From JBFMDN01 sp040753915 (lineage in GTDB: Bacteria; Desulfobacterota; Desulfomonilia; Desulfomonilales; Desulfomonilaceae), in the NCBI GenBank assembly GCA_040753915.1, contig JBFMDN010000024.1, positions 13,243-77,242 on the forward strand: DNA of 64,000 nucleotides, read 5' to 3'. Numbering within the stretch: the stretch's first letter is position 1; each line of letters starts with the position of its first letter. Shown here piece after piece: positions 36,947-46,142 of this stretch. The position numbers and the translations under genes are program-made. The notes under the pieces are model-generated. The model was not told where the DNA came from, ran no database searches, and saw nothing but the letters and a program-made list of their open reading frames with translations.

Positions 36947-37145
36947 GAAGGTGTCTCAAAAGTCGGCAGTCCGTGACAATCGTGGCACCCCCCCTCACCC
37001 TAACCCTCTCCCCCGAAGCGGGGGAGAGGGGATTCTTTCTGCTCCGTCTCCCTCTGGGAGAGGGTTCGGGTGAGAGTGCCTTTGCACGCATCGACGCTCA
37101 ATCGTGCTACGATTTTTGGTGTGTCCCGAGTTTTGAGACACTTTC
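36947..37145. mobile_element. Family B miniature element, copy 2, with CTTG target duplication
   Basis: 199 bp from gaaggtgtctcaaaagtcgg to cccgagttttgagacacttt plus c, the inverted form of the left end. Flanking CTTG at 36943-36946 is repeated at 37146-37149, a 4-bp target duplication. The interior has the ctctcccccgaagcggggga palindrome. Confidence 0.85.
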
Positions 37146-37268
37146 CTTGTGCCCGCCCTGGGCACCCACAAGGGGTGCCCCTACGTCGTGGCAGATTACG
37201 TGACCGTATTCAGGAAACGGACCACTAAGCGACAGGCTCCTAGGGTCATTACCCAACCGGTTCACCGG
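37146..37268. other. Remnant of a family D end
   Basis: cgtggcagattacgtgaccg at 37187-37206 matches the inner part of the family D terminal repeat. No second end is visible nearby, so this is probably a solo remnant. No gene. Confidence 0.4.
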
Positions 37269-38720
37269 TCAACCCTTGACTACCCCCATGGGACGGATCC
37301 GGGCCACCTTTCGTGCAAGGCCGGCTTTCTCGACTACATCCACCACGAGGCTGACATCCTTGTACGCCTCGGGAACCTCTTCTCTCAAGGTCTTACGGCC
37401 AACCCAGCGCGGATAGACGTCCTTATCCTGCAATTCTCGCTCAACGGCGCGTCCCTTTGTTTGCTTTATGGCCTGCCCCCGTGACAGGGTCCTCCCTGCT
37501 CCGTGACACGCCGAGCCAAAGGACTCCTCCATAGCCCCCTGTTGTCCCGCGAGCACATACGAAGCGCGGCCCATGTCACCAGGAATCAGCACCGGCTGTC
37601 CCGTAGCTCGGTATTTTTCAGCTAGCGCAGGATGCTTGGGCGGAAATGCTCGCGTTGCACCCTTCCGATGCACACACACCCTTTTCTTTTCCCCCGCGAC
37701 CACATGATCCTCGAATTTTGCCATATTGTGACAAACATCGTACAGGAGGCGAGCCTGCAACTCCCTGGGGGACATTTTGAGCGCCTTTTCCCACGCTTTG
37801 AGCATGAGGTGCATGAGTAACTGCCGGTTGGCAAACGCAAAGTTGGCCGCGGCCGCCATGGCTGCCCGATAGTCCTGAGCAAGCTGAGAACCAAGGTGAG
37901 TACAGGCAAGCTGGGGGTCAGGCAAATCTATTCCTTCACTGCGGGCGCTCTTTACCATGCGGGCAAGGAAGTCGTCACACGTCTGATGTCCGAGGCCTCG
38001 GGAGCCCGTATGGATCATGGCGGTCACCTGTCCCTGGAACAGGCCCCATGCCGAAGCGGTTTGCTCATCAAATATCTCTGCAATATAGCCGATTTCGAGG
38101 AAATGGTTCCCTGCTCCCAGGGTCCCAAGCTGGTCTTTGCCTCTCTGGTATGCCCGATCGCTGATCAGTGTCGGGTCCGCATCCAATATGCGCCCATAGT
38201 CCTCAATGCTATCGAGATCCGACACATCGCCCAGGCCTTCGCCCACAGCCCATCCGGCGCCATTCCTCATGACCCTTGCCAGCTCCTGCTTGTCCAGCCG
38301 ATAATGGCCCCCGCGACCGACTCCGCACGGAACCTCTGCAAAGAGACCATCAACCAGATCCTTGATCCTGGGAGCGATCACATCCCTGTCTAGAGCCGTG
38401 AGGACGAGCCTGACTCCGCAATTGATGTCGTAACCTACGCCTCCGGGGGAGATGACGCCCTCATCCAGGTCGAAAGCGGCCACGCCCCCAATCGGAAAAC
38501 CGTACCCCCAATGAACGTCCGGCATGGCGAGAGACCAGCCTACGATTCCGGGCAGGTGAGCCACATTGTACACTTGATCCGTCGCCCGGTCCTTTTCCAC
38601 ATCCGGCAGCAGGCGTGTGTCCGAATAGATCAGTCCCGGAACACGCATCTTACCGCTCTTCGGAATCTCCCAGCGTACATCATCTCTCTGGATCAGCTTG
38701 TACGGTGGATGATTTGCCAT
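37269..38720 (-). CDS. rtcB: RNA-splicing ligase RtcB
   Basis: A 483-residue Mn2+/GTP-dependent RNA ligase that joins 2',3'-cyclic phosphate or 3'-phosphate ends to 5'-OH ends. Metal ligands and signatures are visible: GGVGYDINCGVR (Asp, Cys), GTLGAGNHFLEI (His), HTGSRGLGHQ (His), and the guanylated His in GSACHGAGRTLSR. The C-terminus ends AGLARKVARIRPMGVVKG as in the family. No archease gene is adjacent. It is divergent from the export lipoprotein gene. In bacteria it serves RNA repair after nuclease damage. Confidence 0.96.
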   Translation of the reverse strand: MANHPPYKLIQRDDVRWEIPKSGKMRVPGLIYSDTRLLPDVEKDRATDQVYNVAHLPGIVGWSLAMPDVHWGYGFPIGGVAAFDLDEGVISPGGVGYDINCGVRLVLTALDRDVIAPRIKDLVDGLFAEVPCGVGRGGHYRLDKQELARVMRNGAGWAVGEGLGDVSDLDSIEDYGRILDADPTLISDRAYQRGKDQLGTLGAGNHFLEIGYIAEIFDEQTASAWGLFQGQVTAMIHTGSRGLGHQTCDDFLARMVKSARSEGIDLPDPQLACTHLGSQLAQDYRAAMAAAANFAFANRQLLMHLMLKAWEKALKMSPRELQARLLYDVCHNMAKFEDHVVAGEKKRVCVHRKGATRAFPPKHPALAEKYRATGQPVLIPGDMGRASYVLAGQQGAMEESFGSACHGAGRTLSRGQAIKQTKGRAVERELQDKDVYPRWVGRKTLREEVPEAYKDVSLVVDVVEKAGLARKVARIRPMGVVKG

Positions 38721-38961
38721 GTGTCACCGATCTGTCAAAGAGGAAGCGGAACCAACAGGCACATCCCCTCGCTGATTCCGCACCCCATGAGTTGGACGAA
38801 CTCTTGCTTTCAAATTTAAGGCATCGAAGATCGGTTGAAAAGGGCAAACTCGCAAAATCACGACCCAGAAAGCCGAGGAGCGATTTTCAAGGAAGAATGG
38901 GCAATCGTGCCCGGTGGGGAAACAAATCGGAGAAGGCGCCGGAGTTCTTCGCGCAATTGGC

Positions 38962-38991
38962 TTTACAGAAAGCCCCTAATCATGCTATGAT
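38962..38991 (+). promoter_or_regulatory. Candidate promoter for the export lipoprotein gene
   Basis: TTTACA at 38962-38967 and TATGAT at 38986-38991 are separated by 18 bp; this fits a sigma-70-type promoter 31 bp before the ATG. Confidence 0.5.
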
Positions 38992-39021
38992 ACGCCAGAA
39001 ATATAAGGTAAAGTATGAGAT

Positions 39022-40110
39022 ATGGAGGCTCTGTTGGTCGGCCGATTCGCTCGCCACTCACGGTGTACCACTCTGGTTCTGCTGGCCTGTTTCATCCTCA
39101 CGGGATGTGTCGGTCTCAACCCGTCCCCATTCAGGCCGTCCCCAGGCCCGCAAAGCGCGCCTGCAATGGCAGATCTGGCCCAAGCGTTCGAGGTAGTGTG
39201 TCGGAATTACAGGCTGGGGCCGACAGATGTGCTGTCCATCCTCTTCCAGACCGAATGGTCAATCCCTGCAGGCAGCTTCAAACTGGACACTCTCGACAAA
39301 ATCCAGGTCAAGTTCATACTGGATCCAACGTTAAATGAGGAGCTTGTGATTCGGCCGGACGGGATGATAACACTTCAGGCAATCGGCGAAATCAGGGCAG
39401 CCGGTCTTACCCCCAAAGAGCTGGCCAAAGAAATAGAACGGCGGTTCATCAGCGCGAATATCTTCAGCAAGGATGAGACGAGAGGGGCGCTCAAGGACTA
39501 TGAATTGGTCACAGTGCACGTCGTGAGCTTCTTCGAAAAAGTCAAGAAGCTCACCGAATCCCTAACCACGCTCTCGGGAGGCCAGCAGACCCAGGTCACC
39601 GTGAACCCGGACGGAACCGTGGACCTTCCCCTGCTAAGCGAGCGGGTGCTTGCTGCGGGACACACTGTGCCCGAGGTGGAGAAGACCATAAACCGGCTCT
39701 ACAAGAAAAGCGTCCTGAGCCACGCTGTCGCGTCCCTGTCGCTGAAACAAGCCAGTTCCAGGAAATTCTACGTCCTCGGCCAGGTCGGAAGCCCTGGCGC
39801 GTATCCGATCGACCAACCTATCACCGCTCTGCACGCTATAGCCATGGCGGGCGGACATAATCCCGACACCGCGGACCTGACAAGCGTAATCCTCATTTCC
39901 AAAGACATCAACGGCAAGCCTATCGGCAGGCGTCTCGACTTGAAGAAGGTCTTCGACGTGGGGGAAATGAGCTCCACCATAATGGTCAAACCGTACGACG
40001 TCCTGTATGTTCCCAGAACTTACATCTCAGATTTGCGCCTGTTCATGGACCAATACATTGGCGTGGCGTCTCAAGCCGTTCAGTTCATAAACCTGTTGAG
40101 CGGCAAATAG
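39022..40110 (+). CDS. Polysaccharide export lipoprotein, Wza-like
   Basis: 362 residues. The N-terminal signal ends in a lipobox (LLACFILTGC), so the mature Cys should be lipidated. YRLGPTDVLSILF opens the polysaccharide biosynthesis/export domain, with NEELVIRPDGMITLQAIGEI; two SLBB-like segments follow, with FYVLGQVGSPGAYPI and MAGGHNPDTADL. The protein would form the outer-membrane exit of a polysaccharide or exopolysaccharide system. No glycosyltransferase or co-polymerase gene is in the next 3 kb, so it is an isolated member. Confidence 0.9.
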   Translation: MEALLVGRFARHSRCTTLVLLACFILTGCVGLNPSPFRPSPGPQSAPAMADLAQAFEVVCRNYRLGPTDVLSILFQTEWSIPAGSFKLDTLDKIQVKFILDPTLNEELVIRPDGMITLQAIGEIRAAGLTPKELAKEIERRFISANIFSKDETRGALKDYELVTVHVVSFFEKVKKLTESLTTLSGGQQTQVTVNPDGTVDLPLLSERVLAAGHTVPEVEKTINRLYKKSVLSHAVASLSLKQASSRKFYVLGQVGSPGAYPIDQPITALHAIAMAGGHNPDTADLTSVILISKDINGKPIGRRLDLKKVFDVGEMSSTIMVKPYDVLYVPRTYISDLRLFMDQYIGVASQAVQFINLLSGK

Positions 40111-40173
40111 TATCACCGCGCAACGGCGCGGACGGACCGTGCGCGTCCAGAGCCGAATCATAGTCGAACTAAG
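40111..40173. other. Short gap before family D element
   Basis: The left edge ends in CTAAG (40169-40173), which is repeated after the element. Confidence 0.4.
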
Positions 40174-40552
40174 TAGAGGATTTCATATAAGTACGGTTAC
40201 CTATTCTGCCACGACTCAGTGGGGGATTTGCGCTCTGAAGGAGCGCACCTTCAGTAGCCACAGGTTTCAACGTGTGGCTCGGCACGGCACAACCACCAAC
40301 CGACCCTGAAAGGGTCGACCAAGAGGTATCTCATCGCCTGGTATAGGCACCGATCATGAATGAGCCTTGGCTCTCGGAGATTTCGATGGTGGACCCCGTC
40401 AGGGTGCTTCCTTGCTGGTTTTTCCATTCCCGTGGGTTGAAACCCACGGCTATTCATGGTATGCCCCTTCGGGGCATGAAGTAATCAATGATCACAATCA
40501 TTCCTCCACTTAACAACCCTGAGGTACGTAACCGTACTTATGAAATCGTGTA
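40174..40552. mobile_element. Family D element, copy 1, with CTAAG target duplication
   Basis: About 379 bp. The left end tagaggatttcatataagta and right end (reversed) tacacgatttcataagtacg form an imperfect inverted repeat that continues for roughly 60 bp into the element. CTAAG flanks it at 40169-40173 and 40553-40557. The interior is a chain of palindromes (cgaccctgaaagggtcg, ccgtgggttgaaacccacgg, ccccttcgggg). No open reading frame of note: non-autonomous. Confidence 0.8.
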
Positions 40553-40685
40553 CTAAGATCGAGCCTCACGGCAGGAGCGACTGCCGGTCGCCAAGGGGAG
40601 CAGGAAGAATGCCGCGTCGTCCTCGCCGACCTTGTCGAATGTTCTCTGGTTGGGGTCTCGTCCTCTGTCGGTGGGACGGGCATCC

Positions 40686-40901
40686 GAAACTGTCTCAAAA
40701 CTCGGGGAACGGCAGAAAAAGTGGTACGGTGAGGGAGGATACTGCCCATGGAGCCCTTACCCCACCCTCTCCCAGAGGAAGAGGCTCTGTAATTCCGGGC
40801 GCTTACAAGGCCCCTCTCCCGGAGGGAGAGCGCTAGGGTGAGGGTGCAAAAAAAGAAGCGTGCCACGATCTTAACATTTGCCGCAATTCCGAGACAGTTT
40901 C
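40686..40901. mobile_element. Family B miniature element, copy 3, with ATCC target duplication
   Basis: 216 bp from gaaactgtctcaaaactcgg to attccgagacagtttc. ATCC at 40682-40685 recurs at 40902-40905. It has inserted into a gggacgggcat...ctgcccgtc palindrome. Very close to copy 4 (44712-44928) in sequence, including the agtggtacggtgagggagga segment. Confidence 0.85.
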
Positions 40902-41567
40902 ATCCTGCCCGTCATCCTCAAATAAACGGGCGAGACGCCTGTTCTACTGTACGCTTTTCAAAGGATGGTCTTGATCCGGAAGCTGGGGTCCCATGACCAT
41001 GGCACGGAAGCCGCCAGGCCGACCCAAGAAACACATCCCCGGGCGAGACGGGTTCTAAGACGCTTCTCCCCACCTGCACGTGATCCGAGCTGATTTCTCC
41101 CAGCGCCTGCCTGTCGCCAGCTCTCTTGTCTCAAACCTTTCTTGAGACAGGGCCGGCTTTGAAGCTCACTCGAAAAAGGGCCGGTTTGAAACCCGCCCCT
41201 GCAACCGATGGTACGGTACTTCAGCCACCAGAATCACCACAGCACACCATAGGGGTAGGGGCAGAGTTCAGAAACGGTCTCAAAATCGGACATCAGGCCT
41301 GAATCAACGGGCATTGTCATGGGGGCAGTCCGGCCTCTGGGTGGTAGCGTTCTGCGCGTTATCTGCATACATCGTCACTCGGAAACCCGGTAGGACACGC
41401 GACGACCGCGTTGGGACCGGTGATTTATCGTGCACGCGGGTCAGCCTTCAAGTATTTTCTAGATATTTAATCTAATATGCCATGATTCATGTATTTTCTG
41501 CTTGACTTTTTGGAAAATCACGCTAATCTCCCGTCTGCAAGACATTAGACCCCAGAGGGAGGGTGTT
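40902..41567. other. Intergenic, no gene seen
   Basis: It includes another aataaacgggcgagacgcct palindrome (40922) and GC-rich sequence with no credible frame. The promoter of the following barrel gene is at its right end. Confidence 0.45.
41502..41529 (+). promoter_or_regulatory. Candidate promoter for the barrel protein gene
   Basis: TTGACT at 41502-41507 and TAATCT at 41524-41529 with a 16-bp spacer, 38 bp before the chosen ATG. Confidence 0.5.
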
Positions 41568-42560
41568 ATGGCAGCATCCATCAGATATCTTCTCGCGATT
41601 TTTGTGCTGGCGATCTTCGCAATAACAGCATCAGTAGGTAATTCCGTGGCCTGGGAATTCGGAGCCTCGGCGGGAAACGCGGAAGCGGCCGAATCGGTTT
41701 CCAAGGTCAAGCCCACATCTCCCGATGTGTGGAAAGTGAGGCCGTACCCCGGGATCTCGTCCGGGTTGGACGCCCTCAGTCGGTACAATCCAGTTCATTG
41801 GGGCCCGAGCTGTTACCTGCCAGGCCCGGCGCAAGGGCAGTTTGTCCTGGCGCCCCGCATCTGGTTTGCGAACGTGTCAGGAGAAGCTCGCCGGACATTG
41901 GACGCAGTCACCAGGGAGCCGTCTCTGGTGAAATTCGATGACCATCTCGGGTTTCGCGGGAGCGGAAACGCGATTTGGTCGATCGAAGCGATCTACCAAT
42001 TTCGGCCTCGTTGGGCGGTCAGCTATCAGTTCAGTCCCCTGTCCATAAGCGCAAACAACGTTCCGGCCACGTCGTTCAACTTTGCGGGGCGAACCTTTAC
42101 CTCTGGAATGGACATCCATTCCAAATGGGACAGGTGGGAGCACCGGGCTGGAATTTCATTCAATCTCAGTCGCACTGCCAATGCCATGACCAGCCTGTTT
42201 GCGGAGTGGCTGTACGTTCAGGACAGGCTCACCATAGCAGAGACTGGCGCGGCCGGCGCTTCCGCGAGCTGGGATGACACAAAGAGCTTGGGCCTTGTCG
42301 GACTACGATTTGAGAAATGCCTGAGAAACTATCGGGGCAACACCCTGGGGTTCATGGCCAAGGGTGGAATCGCATTTCTCGACGACACCATAGGATATGA
42401 TGCAGAAGCAGGTCTCAACTACATGATTCCCATCAAGACGGGGCGTTTCGGGTTTGTGAAAGGTGGGTATCGATACTTCGATCTCAAGAAGGATGCCGAC
42501 ACGAAAGCATTCGGAAGTACTCTCCACGGTGCATTTCTGTCGCTCGGATTCCTTTTCTGA
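41568..42560 (+). CDS. Outer-membrane beta-barrel-like protein
   Basis: About 330 residues from ATG 41568 (gagggagggtgtt upstream). The signal peptide is MAASIRYLLAIFVLAIFAIT with cleavage near VAWE or later. The mature part has alternating amphipathic strands (WSIEAIYQFRPRWAVSYQFS, SLFAEWLYVQDRLTI, LGFMAKGGIAFLDDTIGYDA, FGFVKGGYRYFDLKK) and ends in a C-terminal Phe (FLSLGFLF), as outer-membrane barrels do for BAM recognition. No enzyme motif is seen. An upstream ATG at 41502 is rejected because it lies on the candidate -35 box. Confidence 0.7.
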   Translation: MAASIRYLLAIFVLAIFAITASVGNSVAWEFGASAGNAEAAESVSKVKPTSPDVWKVRPYPGISSGLDALSRYNPVHWGPSCYLPGPAQGQFVLAPRIWFANVSGEARRTLDAVTREPSLVKFDDHLGFRGSGNAIWSIEAIYQFRPRWAVSYQFSPLSISANNVPATSFNFAGRTFTSGMDIHSKWDRWEHRAGISFNLSRTANAMTSLFAEWLYVQDRLTIAETGAAGASASWDDTKSLGLVGLRFEKCLRNYRGNTLGFMAKGGIAFLDDTIGYDAEAGLNYMIPIKTGRFGFVKGGYRYFDLKKDADTKAFGSTLHGAFLSLGFLF

Positions 42561-42628
42561 TGCCGGAGCTGTTGCGCGTTGCCTGATCTGACACCCTCAC
42601 TCTTGCCTTGATGGAACGTGTACGTGCG

Positions 42629-42655
42629 AAGCCCGACTACTATCGGTCGGGCTTT
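42629..42655. terminator. Bidirectional terminator between convergent genes
   Basis: aagcccgac pairs with gtcgggctt around a tactatcg loop, with TTT after it on the plus strand. It sits between the stops of the barrel gene and the GNAT gene. Confidence 0.7.
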
Positions 42656-42746
42656 GCGTACTCCATGCCGTTGGCAAGAGGGCCTGGTAGTTGCCGGGCA
42701 CGTCAACATCGTGCTCCCGCACGCGGCCGATGTGCCTTACCCCTCG

Positions 42747-44330
42747 TTACGCTATCCAGATCGCCTCGAGATATGTCCCCGCGGCAAAGTCCACCACGAC
42801 TCCGGGCTGATTTCTTTCCAGGTCCCAGGACACGAACTGAGTAAGATTCTCGCTCCCTATGCCTCCCTCCTCAGCCAAGGCGGCCTTGAGCCAATTGTTC
42901 GTTTTCCGTACAGCGGTCATGATGAGCTTGTCCACGCGCATGGAAGCGTTGAGAGGCTGGAGGGAAGGTGCTCCCTGCAATTGATCCAGCGCTTCCTCCC
43001 AATGAATTCCCGGCACCTTTCGGCGCAGTACGTACGCATTGCCCCGATCTCTAATTATGAGGAGAGCGGGGTTCGTCGCCAACCGCGTATTGCCGATTCT
43101 CACGCCAAGCGCGCGAGGTTCAAGGCGGTGCAGTATCTCGTTGTTCCTCAACTGCTGATCGATGAGACGAGGCTGGAGCCGCTCGAAGATGTAATCCTCC
43201 TCTCCCAGAGAAATCTCTTTGAGCCTAGTAGGGTCGAACCCGATGTCGAGCAGATCCCCTATAGTGAGCGTGTCGCTTGACGACCGGTTATGCTCGTTCA
43301 GCCAGGACACAAGGGCCGGTCTTCGGTAATTTGGGAGAAACTCGATCATGCGCGCAGGATGCTTCTTGAAGGGTTCCGGCAGATGAAGCCACAACTCCTT
43401 GTCTCCACCCACAAATGCGGGTTGATCGGCCAGCTCCTTCGGCGCGTACGACTGGACCGGCAGATCGCGAATCTCTGGGTGGAGCACTATTTGGCCCAGC
43501 GACTCTCCACCGGTGTACCCCAACAACTGTCCTATCCTGCGTCGGAACCCGAGAAGCTTTGTTACGTACCGCGTAAACATGAATCTCATAAGCGAGTCGG
43601 ATTCCCCGCGACGAATCTGTCCGTCGAAATAGGTGACCAAGGCCGCGTAAAGGTCTTTGAACTCTTCAATAGTCCGCTGCACCATCAGCTCATTGTCTCT
43701 CATATCAATGGCGGCACGTTTTCTCCTGATATGGTGCACGAGCTTGTTTATGGCGTCTTTGATGTCTTTGCCGGCAAACGCGGGCGGTACATGAACCATA
43801 TATTGCCCACCTGAATGAGCGCCTGTTCCCGTTTCGACCGGCTTCCAGTCCAATTTGAGATATATGTCGTACGTGGGATCGTCCGGCGGAATGATGTTGT
43901 CCAGGATTCCTATAGCCGATTTCTCAACCAGGAAGTCGCGAAATGCTTTCAGGATCATGTTGCCAAGGCCCCTGTTTCGAAGAGGCGCTACGACTTCCAC
44001 GTACACAAGGTAGTAGCAGGGCATCGGTTTATTCAGGTAGAGCATGTTCAAACGTCCGAGATTTTCGCCGCTCTCGGAGTTTACCTCGAGGACCCTGAAC
44101 CCGTTATGTGGACCTTTTCCTGTGAGACGATCAACTTTCGCGCCGGAGACAGTGGCATCCACAAGGTTCCACAGCTCGTTAAACAGGTCCGCCACCAAGG
44201 GGGAGTCAGCTACCCCGTGGCGCGCTCCCTCCGTGATAAGGCCTATGAGCGCCAAACGATCTCCAAGACTCAATCGCTTGATAGTGCTTATTTTTTCTTT
44301 CCTTGCCCTCTCGGCTGACGTTTCTGTCAT
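42747..44330 (-). CDS. Protein with N-terminal GNAT acetyltransferase-like domain
   Basis: 527 residues. Residues ~75-185 resemble a GNAT domain: FRVLEVNSESGENLGRLNML, then YYLVYVEVVAPLRNRGLGNM with the acetyl-CoA-binding R-x-x-G-x-G-N pattern, and a strand at LDWKPV. The remaining ~340 residues are of unknown family, with a basic segment HHIRRKRAAIDMRDNE and charged helical stretches. No membrane segment or signal peptide. Its substrate is unknown. A strong hairpin with T tract lies 31 bp upstream of the start on this strand. Confidence 0.75.
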   Translation of the reverse strand: MTETSAERARKEKISTIKRLSLGDRLALIGLITEGARHGVADSPLVADLFNELWNLVDATVSGAKVDRLTGKGPHNGFRVLEVNSESGENLGRLNMLYLNKPMPCYYLVYVEVVAPLRNRGLGNMILKAFRDFLVEKSAIGILDNIIPPDDPTYDIYLKLDWKPVETGTGAHSGGQYMVHVPPAFAGKDIKDAINKLVHHIRRKRAAIDMRDNELMVQRTIEEFKDLYAALVTYFDGQIRRGESDSLMRFMFTRYVTKLLGFRRRIGQLLGYTGGESLGQIVLHPEIRDLPVQSYAPKELADQPAFVGGDKELWLHLPEPFKKHPARMIEFLPNYRRPALVSWLNEHNRSSSDTLTIGDLLDIGFDPTRLKEISLGEEDYIFERLQPRLIDQQLRNNEILHRLEPRALGVRIGNTRLATNPALLIIRDRGNAYVLRRKVPGIHWEEALDQLQGAPSLQPLNASMRVDKLIMTAVRKTNNWLKAALAEEGGIGSENLTQFVSWDLERNQPGVVVDFAAGTYLEAIWIA

Positions 44331-44360
44331 GAGTGTCGTCCTTGTAGAAGATGTCTCTCC

Positions 44361-44394
44361 TGAAAAACAAAAAAGGCGGAGTCTCTGCTCCGCC
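44361..44394 (-). terminator. Intrinsic-terminator-like hairpin in the 5' leader of the GNAT gene
   Basis: On the minus strand, ggcggag, a short loop and ctccgcc are followed by a T tract (tttttt), about 30 bp before the start codon at 44330. No gene on this strand lies just upstream, so it may act as an attenuator or be left from a lost gene. Confidence 0.6.
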
Positions 44395-44634
44395 GTGTGC
44401 GCCCTATCCGTTCTGTCTGAATCGTCACACTCAGCGCAGCAGAACCGGCCACCTCCTCGTAAAATAAAAATAAAAGTATCTGCTGCCTGTAACGATCATA
44501 CCATTCTTTCTCCCTACCTCCTTGTCTACCTGTTTCTTAAACAATTGTCAACCTCGTTGACGTCTTTTCGGGATACAAAGAGTCCGCCCGATCTCGGCGA
44601 TTCAGCGATCACCTCGTCGAGACTTCTCATAGTC

Positions 44635-44987
44635 ATTGCCAAGAGTTTTGCCCGTTTCCCCTATGTGGCGGACATTTTTGGGAGGATGGCAGACCCGCGG
44701 GACGGGCATCTGAAACTGTCTCAAAACTCGGGAAACAGCAGAAAAAGTGGTACGGTGAGGGAGGATACTGCCCGTGGAGCCCTCACCCCACCCTCTCCCA
44801 GAGGGAGAGGGCTCTGTCATTCCGGGCGGTTGCAAGTCCCCTCTCCCTTCGGGAGAGGGCGAGGGCGAGGGTGCACAAAAAGAAGCGTGCCACGATCTTA
44901 ACATTTGCCGCAATTCCGAGACAGTCTCATCTCGCCCGTCATTGTCGAACTGGAGAAACGGTCATTATTATAGGCAACCGCTATAAA
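44635..44987. repeat. Family F repeat carrying a family B insertion
   Basis: The left part (attgccaagagttttgcccg, then tgggaggatggcagacccgc) and right part (gaactggagaaacggtcatt, then ataggcaaccgctataa) match the uninterrupted copy at 36636-36774; the family B element at 44712-44928 splits its central gggcgtctcgcccgt palindrome. The right end is 12 bp before the next start codon. Confidence 0.7.
44712..44928. mobile_element. Family B miniature element, copy 4, with ATCT target duplication
   Basis: 217 bp from gaaactgtctcaaaactcgg to attccgagacagtctc. ATCT at 44708-44711 recurs at 44929-44932. The interior palindromes are ctctcccagagggagag and ctctcccttcgggagag. Confidence 0.88.
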
Positions 44988-44999
44988 CGATCTCAAAGG

Positions 45000-45440
45000 A
45001 TGGAGTTTGACTTTGGTGGCGCTCGATGGGTAGAATCGTTCAATTTGCCAACTTCGGAGACAGAGATGCTCGCTGAGAGGATACATTTGGAGTCCGTTGC
45101 CAAAGCCCGCCAGGCGATCGAGGCTTTGGGCTCGTCAAATACTGAGATTATGGCTACGAGAGCAATCCATATCAATGTGATGCTCCGGGGCGTGCCGGGC
45201 GATGTTGCCAGAATCATCAAAGGCCTCTACAACGACGTGGGAGCGGAAGCCGCCATCAGCAACAGCGCGTACAGGGGAGAGGAAGGCGTTACCACGGATA
45301 TGATCGTCATGGGGACGCTGTATCACCACCGCGAAGTGAAGCGGGTGGTAGGAACCTTGCAGCCGCCTGCCGAATGGCTAGGCGCCATAGAAGACATATT
45401 GAAAGCGGCTCCCGAAACAGCCGGCTTCGTGGCTGGATAA
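45000..45440 (+). CDS. Conserved-looking hypothetical protein
   Basis: 146 residues from ATG 45000. No signal peptide or membrane segment; alpha/beta pattern with MEFDFGGARWVESFNLPTSE at the start and MLRGVPGDVARIIKGLYNDV in the middle. I do not recognise the family. The start is chosen because upstream codons fall in the family F repeat; the RBS (aaagg) touches the ATG, which is unusual. Convergent with the next gene. Confidence 0.6.
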   Translation: MEFDFGGARWVESFNLPTSETEMLAERIHLESVAKARQAIEALGSSNTEIMATRAIHINVMLRGVPGDVARIIKGLYNDVGAEAAISNSAYRGEEGVTTDMIVMGTLYHHREVKRVVGTLQPPAEWLGAIEDILKAAPETAGFVAG

Positions 45441-45474
45441 CGGCTCGGGAGCCACGTCACGCTTTCACGACCGG

Positions 45475-45963
45475 TTACCGCGCCGTATGCGATACCTGGG
45501 AATCCGCTTGTTTTGCAGCCCGGGTGTCGCTGCTCGAGTCCAGGCGAAGGACAAGGTCATTGTCACGGACCTGGAGGCTGCGGTCCCCTTCTACTGTCTT
45601 CTGGTGAGGAGTGATCTGCAGGCCGTGCTTCGAGTTGAAGATCTTGAGGACCTCGTCCCTCCCAACGACCTCACGCATCTGGAGGCCTATTTCAACCAGC
45701 TTATTGTTCTTGTCAAATCGATAGGTTACATAGCGGAAGAGGTTGTCTCCCCGAACGATTTCCCCAATTTCCGATCCGCGATCGTCATAAGAAAAATGGG
45801 ATGGATTCTGTTTCAGTACATCCACCACCTGGTCTTTGTGCATTCCGAGTTTCACATCTCCGTAGCCTTCGGGGATTTTGGCCAGCAGTGACGAAGAAAA
45901 TCCGGCAACAAGGAAAAGACAAACCACTGCTGTTCGGCAACCACGGCCAATTCTGCTCGTCAT
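45475..45963 (-). CDS. Exported protein, SmpA/OmlA-like length, unknown function
   Basis: About 162 residues from an ATG at 45963, giving MTSRIGRGCRTAVVCLFLVA as signal peptide, cleavage likely at LLA|K. The mature part starts IPEGYGDVKLGMHKDQVVDV, resembling proteins in which a G-M-(S/T/H)-x-x-x-V motif begins a small alpha/beta repeat (as in BamE-type folds), then LFRYVTYRFDKNNKLVEIGL. This fold link is a guess. The following gene upstream is the HtrA-like protease on the same strand, 180 bp away. Confidence 0.7.
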   Translation of the reverse strand: MTSRIGRGCRTAVVCLFLVAGFSSSLLAKIPEGYGDVKLGMHKDQVVDVLKQNPSHFSYDDRGSEIGEIVRGDNLFRYVTYRFDKNNKLVEIGLQMREVVGRDEVLKIFNSKHGLQITPHQKTVEGDRSLQVRDNDLVLRLDSSSDTRAAKQADSQVSHTAR

Positions 45964-46142
45964 ACGTTCCTCCGTACGTGGGCGATTGTCCAATAATACT
46001 ATCATTTGTTGCTAAAGAAAAGGGAAAGTTGTCGCGAGTCCTGAACAATGAGCACGAACCATCCAACAAACAAGCATATCTTCTGAGAAGACTCCTGCGC
46101 GGCCGAGTCAGCCATGTCCCGGACCCGGCATCACGGAGTCTG

